Counted from the stretch's first letter, positions 8,816 through 16,687 are shown. The stretch is DNA of 64,000 nucleotides from Kitasatospora sp. MAP5-34 (GCF_029894335.1 NZ_JARXZC010000033.1:27211-91210), one strand, 5' to 3'. Notes: a model not told the origin generated them from the sequence alone. Numbers and translations are program-made.

Positions 8816-10020
8816 GATCGGGTCTCCTCCCCCGTCGGGTCCGGGTCCGGGACCGGAACCGGCAGCAGCCGTACCGCGTGGGCACCCGTCACCACCAGTA
8901 CCCCGCCCAGCGCCACCAAGCCCAGCGCCGTCGGCAGCCCGAGCCCGCCCGCCAGTACGCCCACCAGGGGCGGACTGGCCAGGAAGCCCGCGTACGCCAC
9001 TGTCGTCACGGCCGAGATCGTCCTGGACCTCCGGTCCGGGCCGACCGCGCGGCCGACCGCGCCGAGCAGGCCCGGCACCACCGGCGCGAGCCCGATTCCC
9101 GCCAGCGCGTAGCCGGTCAGCGTCCACGGCACGTTCCAGCCCGCCGCCGCGACCGCGAGACCGATCCCACCCAGGGCTCCGCCGACCCGGACCAGCGTGC
9201 CGTCGTCGAACCGCTCGCCCTGCCACTGTGCGAGGATCCGGCCGACCGCCAGGCCGGTCATGTACACCGCCGGGCCGCAGGCCGCCAGGAACGGCCCCGC
9301 CGCGAGCTGCTGGGCGAGGTGGATCGCACCCCACTGCTCCACGCTGTTCTCCATCAGCAGGACGACCGCGCCGACGGCGCCGACCAGCACCAACGGCCGG
9401 GAGATCCGGCCGGGCGACCCGCCGTCCGGGACCGGTGCCGCGTCCTGCCAGGGGCGCCGGTCGATCGCGAGGACGGCGCTCAGCGCCACCAGCACCGCGA
9501 TCACCGTGAGCAGCACGCGCGGCGACACGCCGAGGGAACGCGCCAGGCCGACGCCGGCCGCCGCGCCCACCATCGCCAGCGGGGTCGCCGCGTGCACCTT
9601 GTTGAACAGGCGGACGCCGTCCCTGGCCTCCCGTGCGGCGAGGGTCGCGTTCAGCGCCACCTCGATCCCACCGCTGGCCACACCGACCAGCAGCAGCGCG
9701 GCGGTGAACGTCCAGCGGGACGAGGCGAGCCCGACCAGCAGGCAGCCGACGGCGAAGGCCGCCGTCACGGCGGGCAGGGTGTGCTGGGCCAGCCGCTGGG
9801 CCAGCCGCCCGGTGAGCAGCATGGCCGGCACGGCTGCGATCGGTACGGCGAACAGCGCCAGCCCGAGCTGCTCGTCGGTCAGCGCCAGGTCCGACTTGAC
9901 GGCGGGGATCAGGGCGGACCAGCCGCCCCAGAACAGCCCCCAGCTCACCGCGACGGCCAGCAGCCCGACGACTGCGCCGCTTCGGTCGTCTCCCCGCCGA
10001 ACAGACACTCCGTCAGACAC
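8812..10020 (-). CDS. MFS transporter of the cyclitol cluster
   Basis: A 402-residue major facilitator transporter with about twelve membrane helices and a central basic loop (AIDRRPWQDAAPVPDGG) near residue 195. It is the first gene of the minus-strand operon that continues through the reductase, pseudo-glycosyltransferase, aminotransferase and dehydrogenase genes. The start (GTG) lies 110 bp from the divergent kinase gene, so the two operons share a promoter region. Export of the mature pseudo-oligosaccharide, giving self-protection, is the likely role. Import of a precursor cannot be excluded. Confidence 0.85.
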   Translation of the reverse strand: MSDGVSVRRGDDRSGAVVGLLAVAVSWGLFWGGWSALIPAVKSDLALTDEQLGLALFAVPIAAVPAMLLTGRLAQRLAQHTLPAVTAAFAVGCLLVGLASSRWTFTAALLLVGVASGGIEVALNATLAAREARDGVRLFNKVHAATPLAMVGAAAGVGLARSLGVSPRVLLTVIAVLVALSAVLAIDRRPWQDAAPVPDGGSPGRISRPLVLVGAVGAVVLLMENSVEQWGAIHLAQQLAAGPFLAACGPAVYMTGLAVGRILAQWQGERFDDGTLVRVGGALGGIGLAVAAAGWNVPWTLTGYALAGIGLAPVVPGLLGAVGRAVGPDRRSRTISAVTTVAYAGFLASPPLVGVLAGGLGLPTALGLVALGGVLVVTGAHAVRLLPVPVPDPDPTGEETRS

Positions 10021-10130
10021 CCCGTCCGTGAGAACTGGCCTCAGAGCCTGCTGCCTGGCGGGTTCGACCGCCCTGCTCCGGTAGCGTAGCGCGCAATCGG
10101 TCGCACAGAGTAACGCGGAGGCGTCCCACG

Positions 10131-11189
10131 GTGAGGTACTGGGCTATCGACGCAGGTGGCAGCACCACCACTGCCCTGCTCGACGACGGGACACGGTGGC
10201 GCGCGGGTTCGGTGAACCCCGCGTCGGTCGGCGCACGTGCCGCCGACCGGGGCCTGCTGGACCTGCTCCGTGCCGTCGGCAGCCGACTGGACGGGCAACC
10301 GGCGGCCGGCTGGCTGGCCACCGCAGCGCTCGACGCCGACGCCCCGCAGCGCGAACTCGACCGCCTCACCCGGCCGGCGGGCACGGCCGGGCTCACCGGC
10401 ACGCTGGTGGTCTCCCGGGACATCCTGCCGTTGCTGCTCGCTCCCCCACTGCGCGGCCGTGGGGTGGCCGTCGTGTGCGGGACGGGTTCGGGCTTCCTGG
10501 CGGGCGACGGCGTCCGCACGCCCCGCGCGATCGGCGGTTGCGAGTACCTCGGCAGCGACGAGGGCAGCGCGTTCGCCCTCGGGCTGGGCGGCCTGCGGGC
10601 CGCCGTACGGGGTGCCGACGGGCGGGGCGCGCCGACGGCGCTCGGCCCGGCCATCGCCGAACACGCGGACGTGTCGGCGCCGGAACTCGCCCGCCGGCTC
10701 GCCGGGCAGCCGTACCCCAAGGCCTCGGTGGCCGCGCTGTCCGTCGTCGTCTGCCGTTGCTGGCTGGCCGGCGACCCGGTGGCGGGCCAGGTCGTGGGCG
10801 CCGCGTTGGACGAACTGCTGCACGGCGTACGCACCGCACGCGACTCGATGGGGCTGACCGGGCAGTGGTCGGCGACGCTGGCCGGCGGCGTGTTCCGGGG
10901 CTGCCCCGAGTTCGCCGACGCGCTGCGGATGCGGATCACCGAGGAGCTGGGGGCCGACAGCCCACCGACGGTCGTCGACGATCCGGCGGCGGCGGTCCTG
11001 GCCGCCCTGCGTGAACACGCGGGCGGCCTGCCTGCGGCCGTGGCCGGGCGATGGGCCTGGACACACAGGTCGACGCACAATTCGACGCGCAAGTGGTCGC
11101 ACGAATGGACGCACGAATGGGCGCACACCCGGGACGACGCCGGCCGTGAGCACGCCGCCCTGGCCGCCGCCGAGGAGCGTCCCGGATGA
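10131..11189 (+). CDS. BadF/N-acetylglucosamine-kinase-like ASKHA kinase
   Basis: A 352-residue ASKHA-fold kinase of the BadF/BcrA/N-acetylglucosamine kinase type. The phosphate-1 motif DAGGSTTTALL is at residues 7-17, the phosphate-2 region VVCGTGSGFLAGDG near 118, and GSDEGSAFALGLGG near 140. Validamycin clusters contain a C7-cyclitol kinase (ValC) and acarbose clusters have AcbM, so this is a candidate kinase for the cyclitol 7-OH. The C terminus ends in an unusual Trp/His-rich run made of short duplicated codons (near residues 309-330) that is probably not part of the fold. The GTG start has GGAGG nine bases upstream, and the stop overlaps the next gene. Confidence 0.8.
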   Translation: MRYWAIDAGGSTTTALLDDGTRWRAGSVNPASVGARAADRGLLDLLRAVGSRLDGQPAAGWLATAALDADAPQRELDRLTRPAGTAGLTGTLVVSRDILPLLLAPPLRGRGVAVVCGTGSGFLAGDGVRTPRAIGGCEYLGSDEGSAFALGLGGLRAAVRGADGRGAPTALGPAIAEHADVSAPELARRLAGQPYPKASVAALSVVVCRCWLAGDPVAGQVVGAALDELLHGVRTARDSMGLTGQWSATLAGGVFRGCPEFADALRMRITEELGADSPPTVVDDPAAAVLAALREHAGGLPAAVAGRWAWTHRSTHNSTRKWSHEWTHEWAHTRDDAGREHAALAAAEERPG

Positions 11190-12148
11190 CGCCGGGACCC
11201 GTCCGGCTGGGCCTGTGCCTGGCGGCCCTCGCACCTGGCGGCCTCGACGGTGCCCTGCGGGCCGCCGCGCGGGCCGGAGTCGAGGTGGTCGACCTGCCGG
11301 CGGACAGCTCGTTCGGGCTGGTCCCCGCAGATTGCTCCGAACACCCGGGCTACCACCGTGAGTTGCGTGAACTGCTCGCCGTGTTGGGGCTGGAGGTGGG
11401 CTGCGTGAGCAACAGCCGGGACACCCAGCTGCTGCTCGGGCCGCACGGGCCGCACACCGATCCGGTGCTGGCCGGTCCCGCCGAGGCGAAGCGTGCGTAC
11501 GGACTGCGGGCCGCGCTCGCGACGGTCAGGCTGGCGGCCGCGCTCGGCGCCCCGCAGGCCCGGCTGATGCTCGGCGTGCCCGACCTCGGGCGTTGGCTCT
11601 CGTGGTGGGGCAGCGAGGTGAGCTGGCAGGACAACATCGACGCCTGGGTGCGGGCCGCCCGGCCGGTGCTGGACCTGGCGGACGAGCTGGGCGTGGCGGT
11701 CGTGGTGGAACCGCATCCCAAGCAGGTGGTCTACGACCCGGCCAGTACGAGGTCGCTGCTCGCCGCCGAGGACCGGGTGCGGCTCTGCCTGGACCCGGCG
11801 AACCTCGCTGCAGTGGGCCACGATCCGGTCGACGCCGTCCGGGGCTGGGGTCCGAAGCTCGTCGCCGTACACGCCAAGGACCTCCAGCGCCCGCGCGAAC
11901 CGCAGGACCCGCACGGGGCCGGCTGGTCGCGCTACGGCCCCGGACCCGCGATCCGGTTCCGTGCGCTGGGCTCCGGCGAGCTCCCGTGGCCGGAGATCGT
12001 GGCCGGGCTGCTGGACGAGGACTACCGAGGAGTGATCTACGTGGAACACGAGGACGCCCTGCTGCCGACCGAGCAGGGCATGGCGAACTCGCTGGCGGTG
12101 CTGCGGCGCCTGCTCCCCGCAGCCACTGCGCAGGGGAGGACCTGGTGA
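11186..12148 (+). CDS. Xylose-isomerase-like TIM-barrel sugar epimerase/isomerase
   Basis: A 320-residue TIM-barrel protein of the sugar phosphate isomerase/epimerase (AP endonuclease 2-like) family. The expected metal ligands appear in order: VVEPHPKQ near residue 174, CLDPAN near 204, VHAKD near 230 and YVEHEDAL near 286. It is coupled by 4-bp overlaps to the kinase before it and the nucleotidyltransferase after it. Validamycin and acarbose clusters use VOC-fold epimerases (ValD, AcbO) to epimerise C2 of 2-epi-5-epi-valiolone. No VOC gene is seen here, so this TIM barrel may have taken over that step. The exact reaction is an inference. Confidence 0.75.
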   Translation: MTPGPVRLGLCLAALAPGGLDGALRAAARAGVEVVDLPADSSFGLVPADCSEHPGYHRELRELLAVLGLEVGCVSNSRDTQLLLGPHGPHTDPVLAGPAEAKRAYGLRAALATVRLAAALGAPQARLMLGVPDLGRWLSWWGSEVSWQDNIDAWVRAARPVLDLADELGVAVVVEPHPKQVVYDPASTRSLLAAEDRVRLCLDPANLAAVGHDPVDAVRGWGPKLVAVHAKDLQRPREPQDPHGAGWSRYGPGPAIRFRALGSGELPWPEIVAGLLDEDYRGVIYVEHEDALLPTEQGMANSLAVLRRLLPAATAQGRTW

Positions 12149-13239
12149 GCCTGGACGGCGTGCGCGCCGGACTGCTGGCGGGAGGGCTCGGCGAACGGAT
12201 GGGACCGCTGACCTCGCAGGTCTGCAAGCCGCTGGTCCCGTACGCGGCGTCCTGCCGGCTGGTCGACTTCAGCGTGGCGAACGCGGTCCGGTCCGGGGTG
12301 CCGGAGGTGGTGCTGCTCTCCCTCCATCGGGAGTCGGACCTGGTGCACCACCTGCTCACGCACTGGGACGACCGGCCGGGCACCAGGCTGCACTTCGGAC
12401 CGCACGACCGGCTGTTGCGCACCGGCGACGTGCACCGCCCCGGCACCGTACTGCCGCCGCGTCCCGCCGAACGCGGCACCGCCGACGCGCTGTTGGCCAA
12501 CGCCGAGTACCTCTTCGCGCCCGGCGCGAGCGATCTCCTGGTCCAACACGCCGACCACGTCTACCACTTCGACTACGGGCCGATGCTGGCCGCGCACCGC
12601 AGCTCGGGAGCCGACTGCACGATCGGCGTCCAGCCGGTCGAACCGCAGTACGTGAAGCTGTTCGGCATGGTCGAGGTGGACGCCGGGCTTCGCGTTCGGT
12701 CCCTGGTCGAGAAGCCGCAACACCCGACCTCGGACCTGGTGTTCACGGCGTTCTGCCTGTTCCGCATCGACGCCCTGCGGTCGGTGCTCACCGAGCTGGC
12801 GGCACGCGGCCCGGATGGCTGGCAGCACGACATCAGCCGGGACGTGCTGCCCGAGATGATCGCCCGGGGGCGCCGGGTGACGGCCTTTCCGGTCGAGGGG
12901 TACTGGGCGGACATCGGAACCGTGGAGCGCTACCACCGCGAGCAGCTCCGCCTGTTGGCACGGCCGCACGCGATCGCACCGGAGTCCCTGCCGCGCACGC
13001 TGGTCGGCGCAGCGCCGCGCTTCGCGCCCGACACGGGCAGCCTGCTGGGCGCGGAGGTGCCGGCCGGTGCGATGGTCGAGCAGAGCGTGCTGCATCCGGG
13101 CTGCCGTGTCGAGCCGGGCGCGAAGGTGCTGCGCTCGGTGGTACTTCCGGGTGCGACGGTGGCGGCAGGCGCGACCGTGCGGGACGGCATCGTGCTGGCC
13201 GGCGAGGTGCTGGCCGGTGACCGGTTCGGGATGCCGTAG
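12145..13239 (+). CDS. GlgC-like nucleotidyltransferase (ValB/AcbR role)
   Basis: A 364-residue nucleotidyltransferase like ADP-glucose pyrophosphorylase. The N-terminal signature AGLLAGGLGERMGPLT and CKPLVPYA near residue 28 bind the nucleotide. RGTADALLAN near 111 and VEKPQHP near 190 follow, and EGYWADIGTVERY near 252 is the substrate-binding end. A left-handed beta-helix with hexapeptide-like repeats closes the protein. In validamycin and acarbose pathways the homologous ValB and AcbR activate the cyclitol 1-phosphate as an NDP-cyclitol, the donor for the coupling enzyme. The GTG start lies in a GTGA overlap with a strong GGGGAGGA ribosome-binding site. It converges with the PfkB kinase operon. 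Confidence 0.85.
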   Translation: MSLDGVRAGLLAGGLGERMGPLTSQVCKPLVPYAASCRLVDFSVANAVRSGVPEVVLLSLHRESDLVHHLLTHWDDRPGTRLHFGPHDRLLRTGDVHRPGTVLPPRPAERGTADALLANAEYLFAPGASDLLVQHADHVYHFDYGPMLAAHRSSGADCTIGVQPVEPQYVKLFGMVEVDAGLRVRSLVEKPQHPTSDLVFTAFCLFRIDALRSVLTELAARGPDGWQHDISRDVLPEMIARGRRVTAFPVEGYWADIGTVERYHREQLRLLARPHAIAPESLPRTLVGAAPRFAPDTGSLLGAEVPAGAMVEQSVLHPGCRVEPGAKVLRSVVLPGATVAAGATVRDGIVLAGEVLAGDRFGMP

Positions 13240-13252
13240 GCCCTGCTGTTCT

Positions 13253-13272
13253 GGGCGGTTCAGGGCGGTTCA
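13253..13272. repeat. GGGCGGTTCA direct repeat pair
   Basis: Two copies of the decamer GGGCGGTTCA sit back to back between the nucleotidyltransferase stop and the convergent kinase stop, followed by a degenerate GGGCAGGG and doubled CATGG. The same decamer recurs three times at the 3' end of the RmlD-like gene about 5.4 kb away. It may be a slippage-prone repeat or a transcript-end element; no hairpin is formed. Confidence 0.6.
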
Positions 13273-13294
13273 GGGCAGGGCATGGCATGGCATT

Positions 13295-14191
13295 TCAGGG
13301 CAGCTGACCGTCCAGCTCGTCGGCGGTGATGAAGGAGGTGTGCGTGCCCGCCGTGCGCACGGCGTGGGCTCCGGCCAGGGATCCCGCCCTCGCGCACTCC
13401 GCCCAACTTCTGCCGGAGAGCCAGGCGTAGAGGAAGGCCGCCACATAGCTGTCGCCCGCCCCGTTGGTGTCCACCACCTGCTCGGCGGGCAACACGACCG
13501 GGGGCACATGTCGCAGCGCCGCGCCCGGCAGCTTGAGGTAGCTCCCGTCGCCTCCGGCCATCGCGACCACCGCCCTGGCGCGGCCACGGGCCAGAATGTC
13601 CTCGGCCGTCTCCTCGATCCGGTCCCCCAGCGCGCCGGTGGAGAGGAAGACCAGATCGGCGCCGTAGGCGAAGTCCTGGCGGTACTCGTCCTTGCCGTCC
13701 CAGTTGTGCAGGTCGGTGGAGGTGGTCAGCCCGGCGTCGATCGCGTCCGCCAGTGCGTGGCGGGCCCAGTCGACCAGCGAGATGTGGACATGCCGGGTGC
13801 GAGCCAGCGGCTCGCGGTACAGGCCGGGATCCACCGTCATGCCCACCGGGTGGCGGCCGTCGTAGAGCGACTGCCTCCTGCCGTGCGGGTCGACCAGGTT
13901 GACGCTCCGTCGGGTGCCGCTGGGGTGGATCAGGTAGCCGAAGGACAGCCCGGTCTCCGCGTACCGGGCCCGCACCATGGCACCCTCCGGGTCGGCGCCG
14001 ATCACGTCCGCGAAGTGCGTCCGCAGGCCGAGCCGGTGGCAGCCCAGGGCCACGCCGTTCCCGGTGTGGCCGACATACCGGTTGATGTGCGGGACGGCGA
14101 TGGTCTCCTTGGGCGGCAGCGGCAGTTCGGGCACCCGGACGATGGTGTCCACCCCGACGCCGCCCACCACCAGCACATCGAGCTCAGTCAT
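13295..14191 (-). CDS. PfkB-family carbohydrate/cyclitol kinase
   Basis: A 298-residue ribokinase-like kinase. The N-terminal sugar-binding part (GGVGVDTIV, then YVGHTGNGVALG with its glycine pair) is present. The C-terminal anion-hole and catalytic motif is DTNGAGDSYVAAF near residue 251, with the catalytic Asp intact. The start overlaps the cyclase stop by 8 bp, so cyclase and kinase are made together. PfkB-type kinases occur in acarbose-type clusters. Two kinases in the same cluster fit a pathway needing phosphates at two ring positions, such as 7-phosphate and 1-phosphate. Which kinase does which is not decidable from sequence. Confidence 0.82.
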   Translation of the reverse strand: MTELDVLVVGGVGVDTIVRVPELPLPPKETIAVPHINRYVGHTGNGVALGCHRLGLRTHFADVIGADPEGAMVRARYAETGLSFGYLIHPSGTRRSVNLVDPHGRRQSLYDGRHPVGMTVDPGLYREPLARTRHVHISLVDWARHALADAIDAGLTTSTDLHNWDGKDEYRQDFAYGADLVFLSTGALGDRIEETAEDILARGRARAVVAMAGGDGSYLKLPGAALRHVPPVVLPAEQVVDTNGAGDSYVAAFLYAWLSGRSWAECARAGSLAGAHAVRTAGTHTSFITADELDGQLP

Positions 14192-15347
14192 CGCTTCCTC
14201 CCGGAGGCAGCGCCGTCAGCGCGGCACGGATCTCGTCGTCCGTCACGTCATCGGCGATGACCGTCTCGCCCAGCTCCACCGGCAGGACGAAGCGGATCCG
14301 GCCGCCCCTGATCTTGCGGATCTGGCCCAGCGCGGTCACCGTGCCGTCCGGGTCCAGCGAGGCCGGCAGGTCGTCATGGGTGACGGGCAGTCCGACCTCG
14401 CGCAGCAAGCCGGTGAGCCGCCGCCGCAGCGTGGGGTCGAGCAGGCCCCGGCGTTCGGCGATCCGGGCGGCGCAGGCCATCCCGAAGGCGACCGCCTCGC
14501 CGTGCAGCACGTGCCCGTACCCGGCCACCGTCTCCACCGCGTGACCGATGGTGTGACCGAAGTTCAGCGGTCTTCGCAGATCGTGCTCGTACGGGTCGTC
14601 GGCGATCAGCCGGCACTTGATCAGGCTGGCCGCGTGCACCAACCGGGCGGTGACCGCCGGGTCTGCGGCCAGGATGTTACGGTGCCTCGACTCGATCAGC
14701 TCGAAGAGCTCCGGCGAGGCGATGACACCCTTCTTGATCGCCTCGGCGAGCCCGGCCCGCAGGTCCCGGTCGGCGAGCGTACTCAGATAGCCGACGTTCG
14801 AAACCACCGCCACAGGTTGGTAGAACGCACCGAGCAGGTTCTTGGCACTGGGGTGGTCGACGGCGACCTTGCCGCCCAGCGCCGCGTCGACATGGGCCAG
14901 CAGTGTGGTCGGCACGTTGATGTAGGGCACGCCGCGCATGTAGGTGCTCGACACCCAGCCCACGGTGTCGATCACGACACCGCCGCCGACCGCCAGCACG
15001 ACGTCGCGACGGGCCAACTCGGTGCCCGCCAGCCAGTCCAGCAGCTCGGCCGCGGTACCGAGGTTCTTACTGGCCTCGCCGGCCGGGAAGGAGGTCATCG
15101 ACACGTCCAACCCGACCCCGGCAAGCCGGTCCGCAAGCCGCTTTCCGTGCAGGACGCCGACCAGGTCGTCGGTGATGAGCGCGACCCGCCTGCCACCGAT
15201 CTCGGCGCGGAGCAGCTCCACCGCCTTCGCCTCGTCCTGGCACACGTGGACCCTGTACTCGTCCTGCCGCTGGGCCGAACCCGTGATCGGGACATCCAGA
15301 TCACGCGGCAGCGCGAGCCGTTCGGACACCCTCACATACTCTGCCAT
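14184..15347 (-). CDS. Sugar phosphate cyclase (DHQ-synthase superfamily)
   Basis: A 387-residue cyclase of the dehydroquinate synthase superfamily. The NAD motif GGGVVIDTVGWV is at 121, PTTLLAHVDAALGGK at 146-160 and KNLLGAFYQP at 169-178. Probable zinc ligands are E202 (AEAIKKG), H265 and H282. In a valiolone cluster it should cyclise sedoheptulose 7-phosphate to 2-epi-5-epi-valiolone or 2-epi-valiolone, the committed step. Oddly, the GGK and KNLLGAFYQP motifs and the R258/N262/H269 set look more like DHQ synthase or the 2-epi-valiolone subgroup than classical EEVS, so the product is open. It is the first gene of a two-gene minus-strand operon with the PfkB kinase. Confidence 0.87.
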   Translation of the reverse strand: MAEYVRVSERLALPRDLDVPITGSAQRQDEYRVHVCQDEAKAVELLRAEIGGRRVALITDDLVGVLHGKRLADRLAGVGLDVSMTSFPAGEASKNLGTAAELLDWLAGTELARRDVVLAVGGGVVIDTVGWVSSTYMRGVPYINVPTTLLAHVDAALGGKVAVDHPSAKNLLGAFYQPVAVVSNVGYLSTLADRDLRAGLAEAIKKGVIASPELFELIESRHRNILAADPAVTARLVHAASLIKCRLIADDPYEHDLRRPLNFGHTIGHAVETVAGYGHVLHGEAVAFGMACAARIAERRGLLDPTLRRRLTGLLREVGLPVTHDDLPASLDPDGTVTALGQIRKIRGGRIRFVLPVELGETVIADDVTDDEIRAALTALPPGGSDD

Positions 15348-15634
15348 CAGTTCTCACCCCTGGTCATCCCACGAGGACTACCGGAAGTTGAGAGTAGCGC
15401 CAAGAGGGTCCGGTAGTTCGTAGGCGGCCTGGGCATTTTGAGCGCGGAGCGGCAGGGTTGGCCGGCTGACATGAACCCCCGCCGTGCCGACGCGCTGTCG
15501 ATCCGCCGACTCGGCGTCAGTGATTCCTGAAGCTCGATCAGATAGGCCACAGATCCCAGAGGGAAAGAGCTTGCCCGGATCAGCGACGACACGCCGACCC
15601 GGATCCGGCGGTGGAGGTGTTCGACGAGCGGGGG

Positions 15635-16192
15635 TCACGAGGCCAGGTTGCGGAGGGCTGCGGTCTTGGCCTGGATGTGGCGGGAGTAGTGGATCGTGAA
15701 GGTCGCCGGGGCGACGAAGGCGGCGATCTGGACGACGGTGCGCGCGGTCGAGTCGTGGGCCACGGCCGCGAGGGTGACGGCGCCGATGACGAAGCTCGCC
15801 GTCCAGGCGGCGGTGATGACGACGTTGGTGCGGATGAAGAGCGGCTGGTCCCAGAACTCGCGCGGGGTGCTCTGCTTGGCGATGCCGAGGGTGAACGGGC
15901 GCCCGGCGGCCAGCGAGGCTCCGGCGATCAGCGCCAGCGCGGCGGACGAGAGCGCCGGGGCATAGGGGTGCAGCGCGGTGTGCGGGTCCGCGAAGGCGAG
16001 CACGGTGATCGCGGCGAAGAAGACAGCGGAGCCGATCTCGATGATCTGTGCGTCCAAGGTCCGGCCTGCGCGCGCCTGTTGGGCAACGACCAGAAGCGAG
16101 ACCAGCAGGGCGGCCAGCGCGCCCCAGCTCCAGCTCGCCGAGGGGATGACGGCATAGACGATCCACGGGGCGAAGGTGCGCAGGTACGACAT
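15635..16192 (-). CDS. Hypothetical integral membrane protein
   Basis: A 185-residue protein with about five membrane segments (near residues 5-35, 47-66, 75-98, 122-142 and 148-168) and no catalytic motif. Its own AAGGAG ribosome-binding site lies six bases before the ATG. A TTGACATGTCAA palindrome 37 bp upstream could serve as a -35 box. The reading frame upstream is open into a truncated carotenoid oxygenase, so a fused read-through product is possible. Together with the PadR gene it looks like the remains of a PadR-controlled carotenoid-cleavage operon. The function is unknown. Confidence 0.7.
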   Translation of the reverse strand: MSYLRTFAPWIVYAVIPSASWSWGALAALLVSLLVVAQQARAGRTLDAQIIEIGSAVFFAAITVLAFADPHTALHPYAPALSSAALALIAGASLAAGRPFTLGIAKQSTPREFWDQPLFIRTNVVITAAWTASFVIGAVTLAAVAHDSTARTVVQIAAFVAPATFTIHYSRHIQAKTAALRNLAS

Positions 16193-16582
16193 GACGTACT
16201 CCTTGAGGCTCCTAGCAAGACTCCTGTCTTGACATGTCAAAGTGCGCCCCGCATGCCGCACGACGTGGGTGTTGGCGACGCCGGCTGTCAGGTCGTGGTT
16301 GCCGTGGTCGTCGTACGGGCGGGCGCCGCGCGTGAAGGCGGCTGTCCGGACCCAGCGGTTGCGGTAGGACACGGCCCTGCCGCCCTCCAGGCGCACGCCG
16401 TGGACCATGCCGTCGCCCAGGAACCAGTGCGCGGAGGCGGCTTCGCGCGGGTTGGGCCCGTTGCGCAGGTACCAGCCGGTCAGCTCGGGCGGTATGGAAC
16501 CGGTGATGGGCAGTTCGGTGACGGTGAGCTCGTCGGGGACAGGGGCGAAGTTGCCCAGCAGATGGGGGGCGGCGGCGGTCAT
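16193..16582 (-). pseudogene. Truncated carotenoid oxygenase (RPE65 family) N terminus
   Basis: Only about 120 residues of a carotenoid cleavage dioxygenase are present, against roughly 450-500 in the family. The conserved N-terminal signature is clear: ITGSIPPELTGWYLRNGPNP, then HWFLGDGMVHGVRL and YRNRWVRT. The reading stops resembling the family after RHAGRTL. All four catalytic iron-binding histidines would lie downstream and are lost. There is no frameshift or stop: the frame runs on through the ribosome-binding site into the membrane protein gene. The start has AGGAG five bases upstream. A clean internal deletion is the simplest explanation, and the fragment cannot be an active dioxygenase. 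Confidence 0.8.
16229..16240. promoter_or_regulatory. TTGACATGTCAA palindrome, candidate PadR operator
   Basis: A perfect 12-bp palindrome that also gives a consensus -35 box on the minus strand. TGCTAG follows 17 bp later, before the membrane-protein ribosome-binding site. It is the best copy of the box found twice in the PadR intergenic region. It sits exactly where homology to carotenoid oxygenase ends. Confidence 0.45.
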
Positions 16583-16687
16583 GACGACTCCTGGGGGGAT
16601 TGAAGGACCTTGCATATTCCAAGCTTGATCTGTCAAAACTAGAATGTCGTTATTCGACCTGTCAATAGAGGAAGGTAGGATGGCCGC
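16583..16687. promoter_or_regulatory. Divergent promoter with PadR-like operator boxes
   Basis: Two near-palindromic boxes occur here. One at 16,625-16,636 reads TTGACAGATCAA on the minus strand, and one at 16,654-16,665 reads TTGACAGGTCGA. Each TTGACA could be a -35 element for the minus-strand gene, with CTAGTT as a -10 17 bp after the second. A third, perfectly palindromic copy (TTGACATGTCAA) is at 16,229-16,240. The shared sequence and position beside a PadR gene suggest operators. Confidence 0.5.

Noticed and set aside
12037..13095. Long minus-strand open frame (352 codons) opposite the nucleotidyltransferase gene
   Set aside because: It is the antisense shadow of a well-supported gene in high-GC DNA; its translation is His/Arg/Gln-rich with no motif and no ribosome-binding site.
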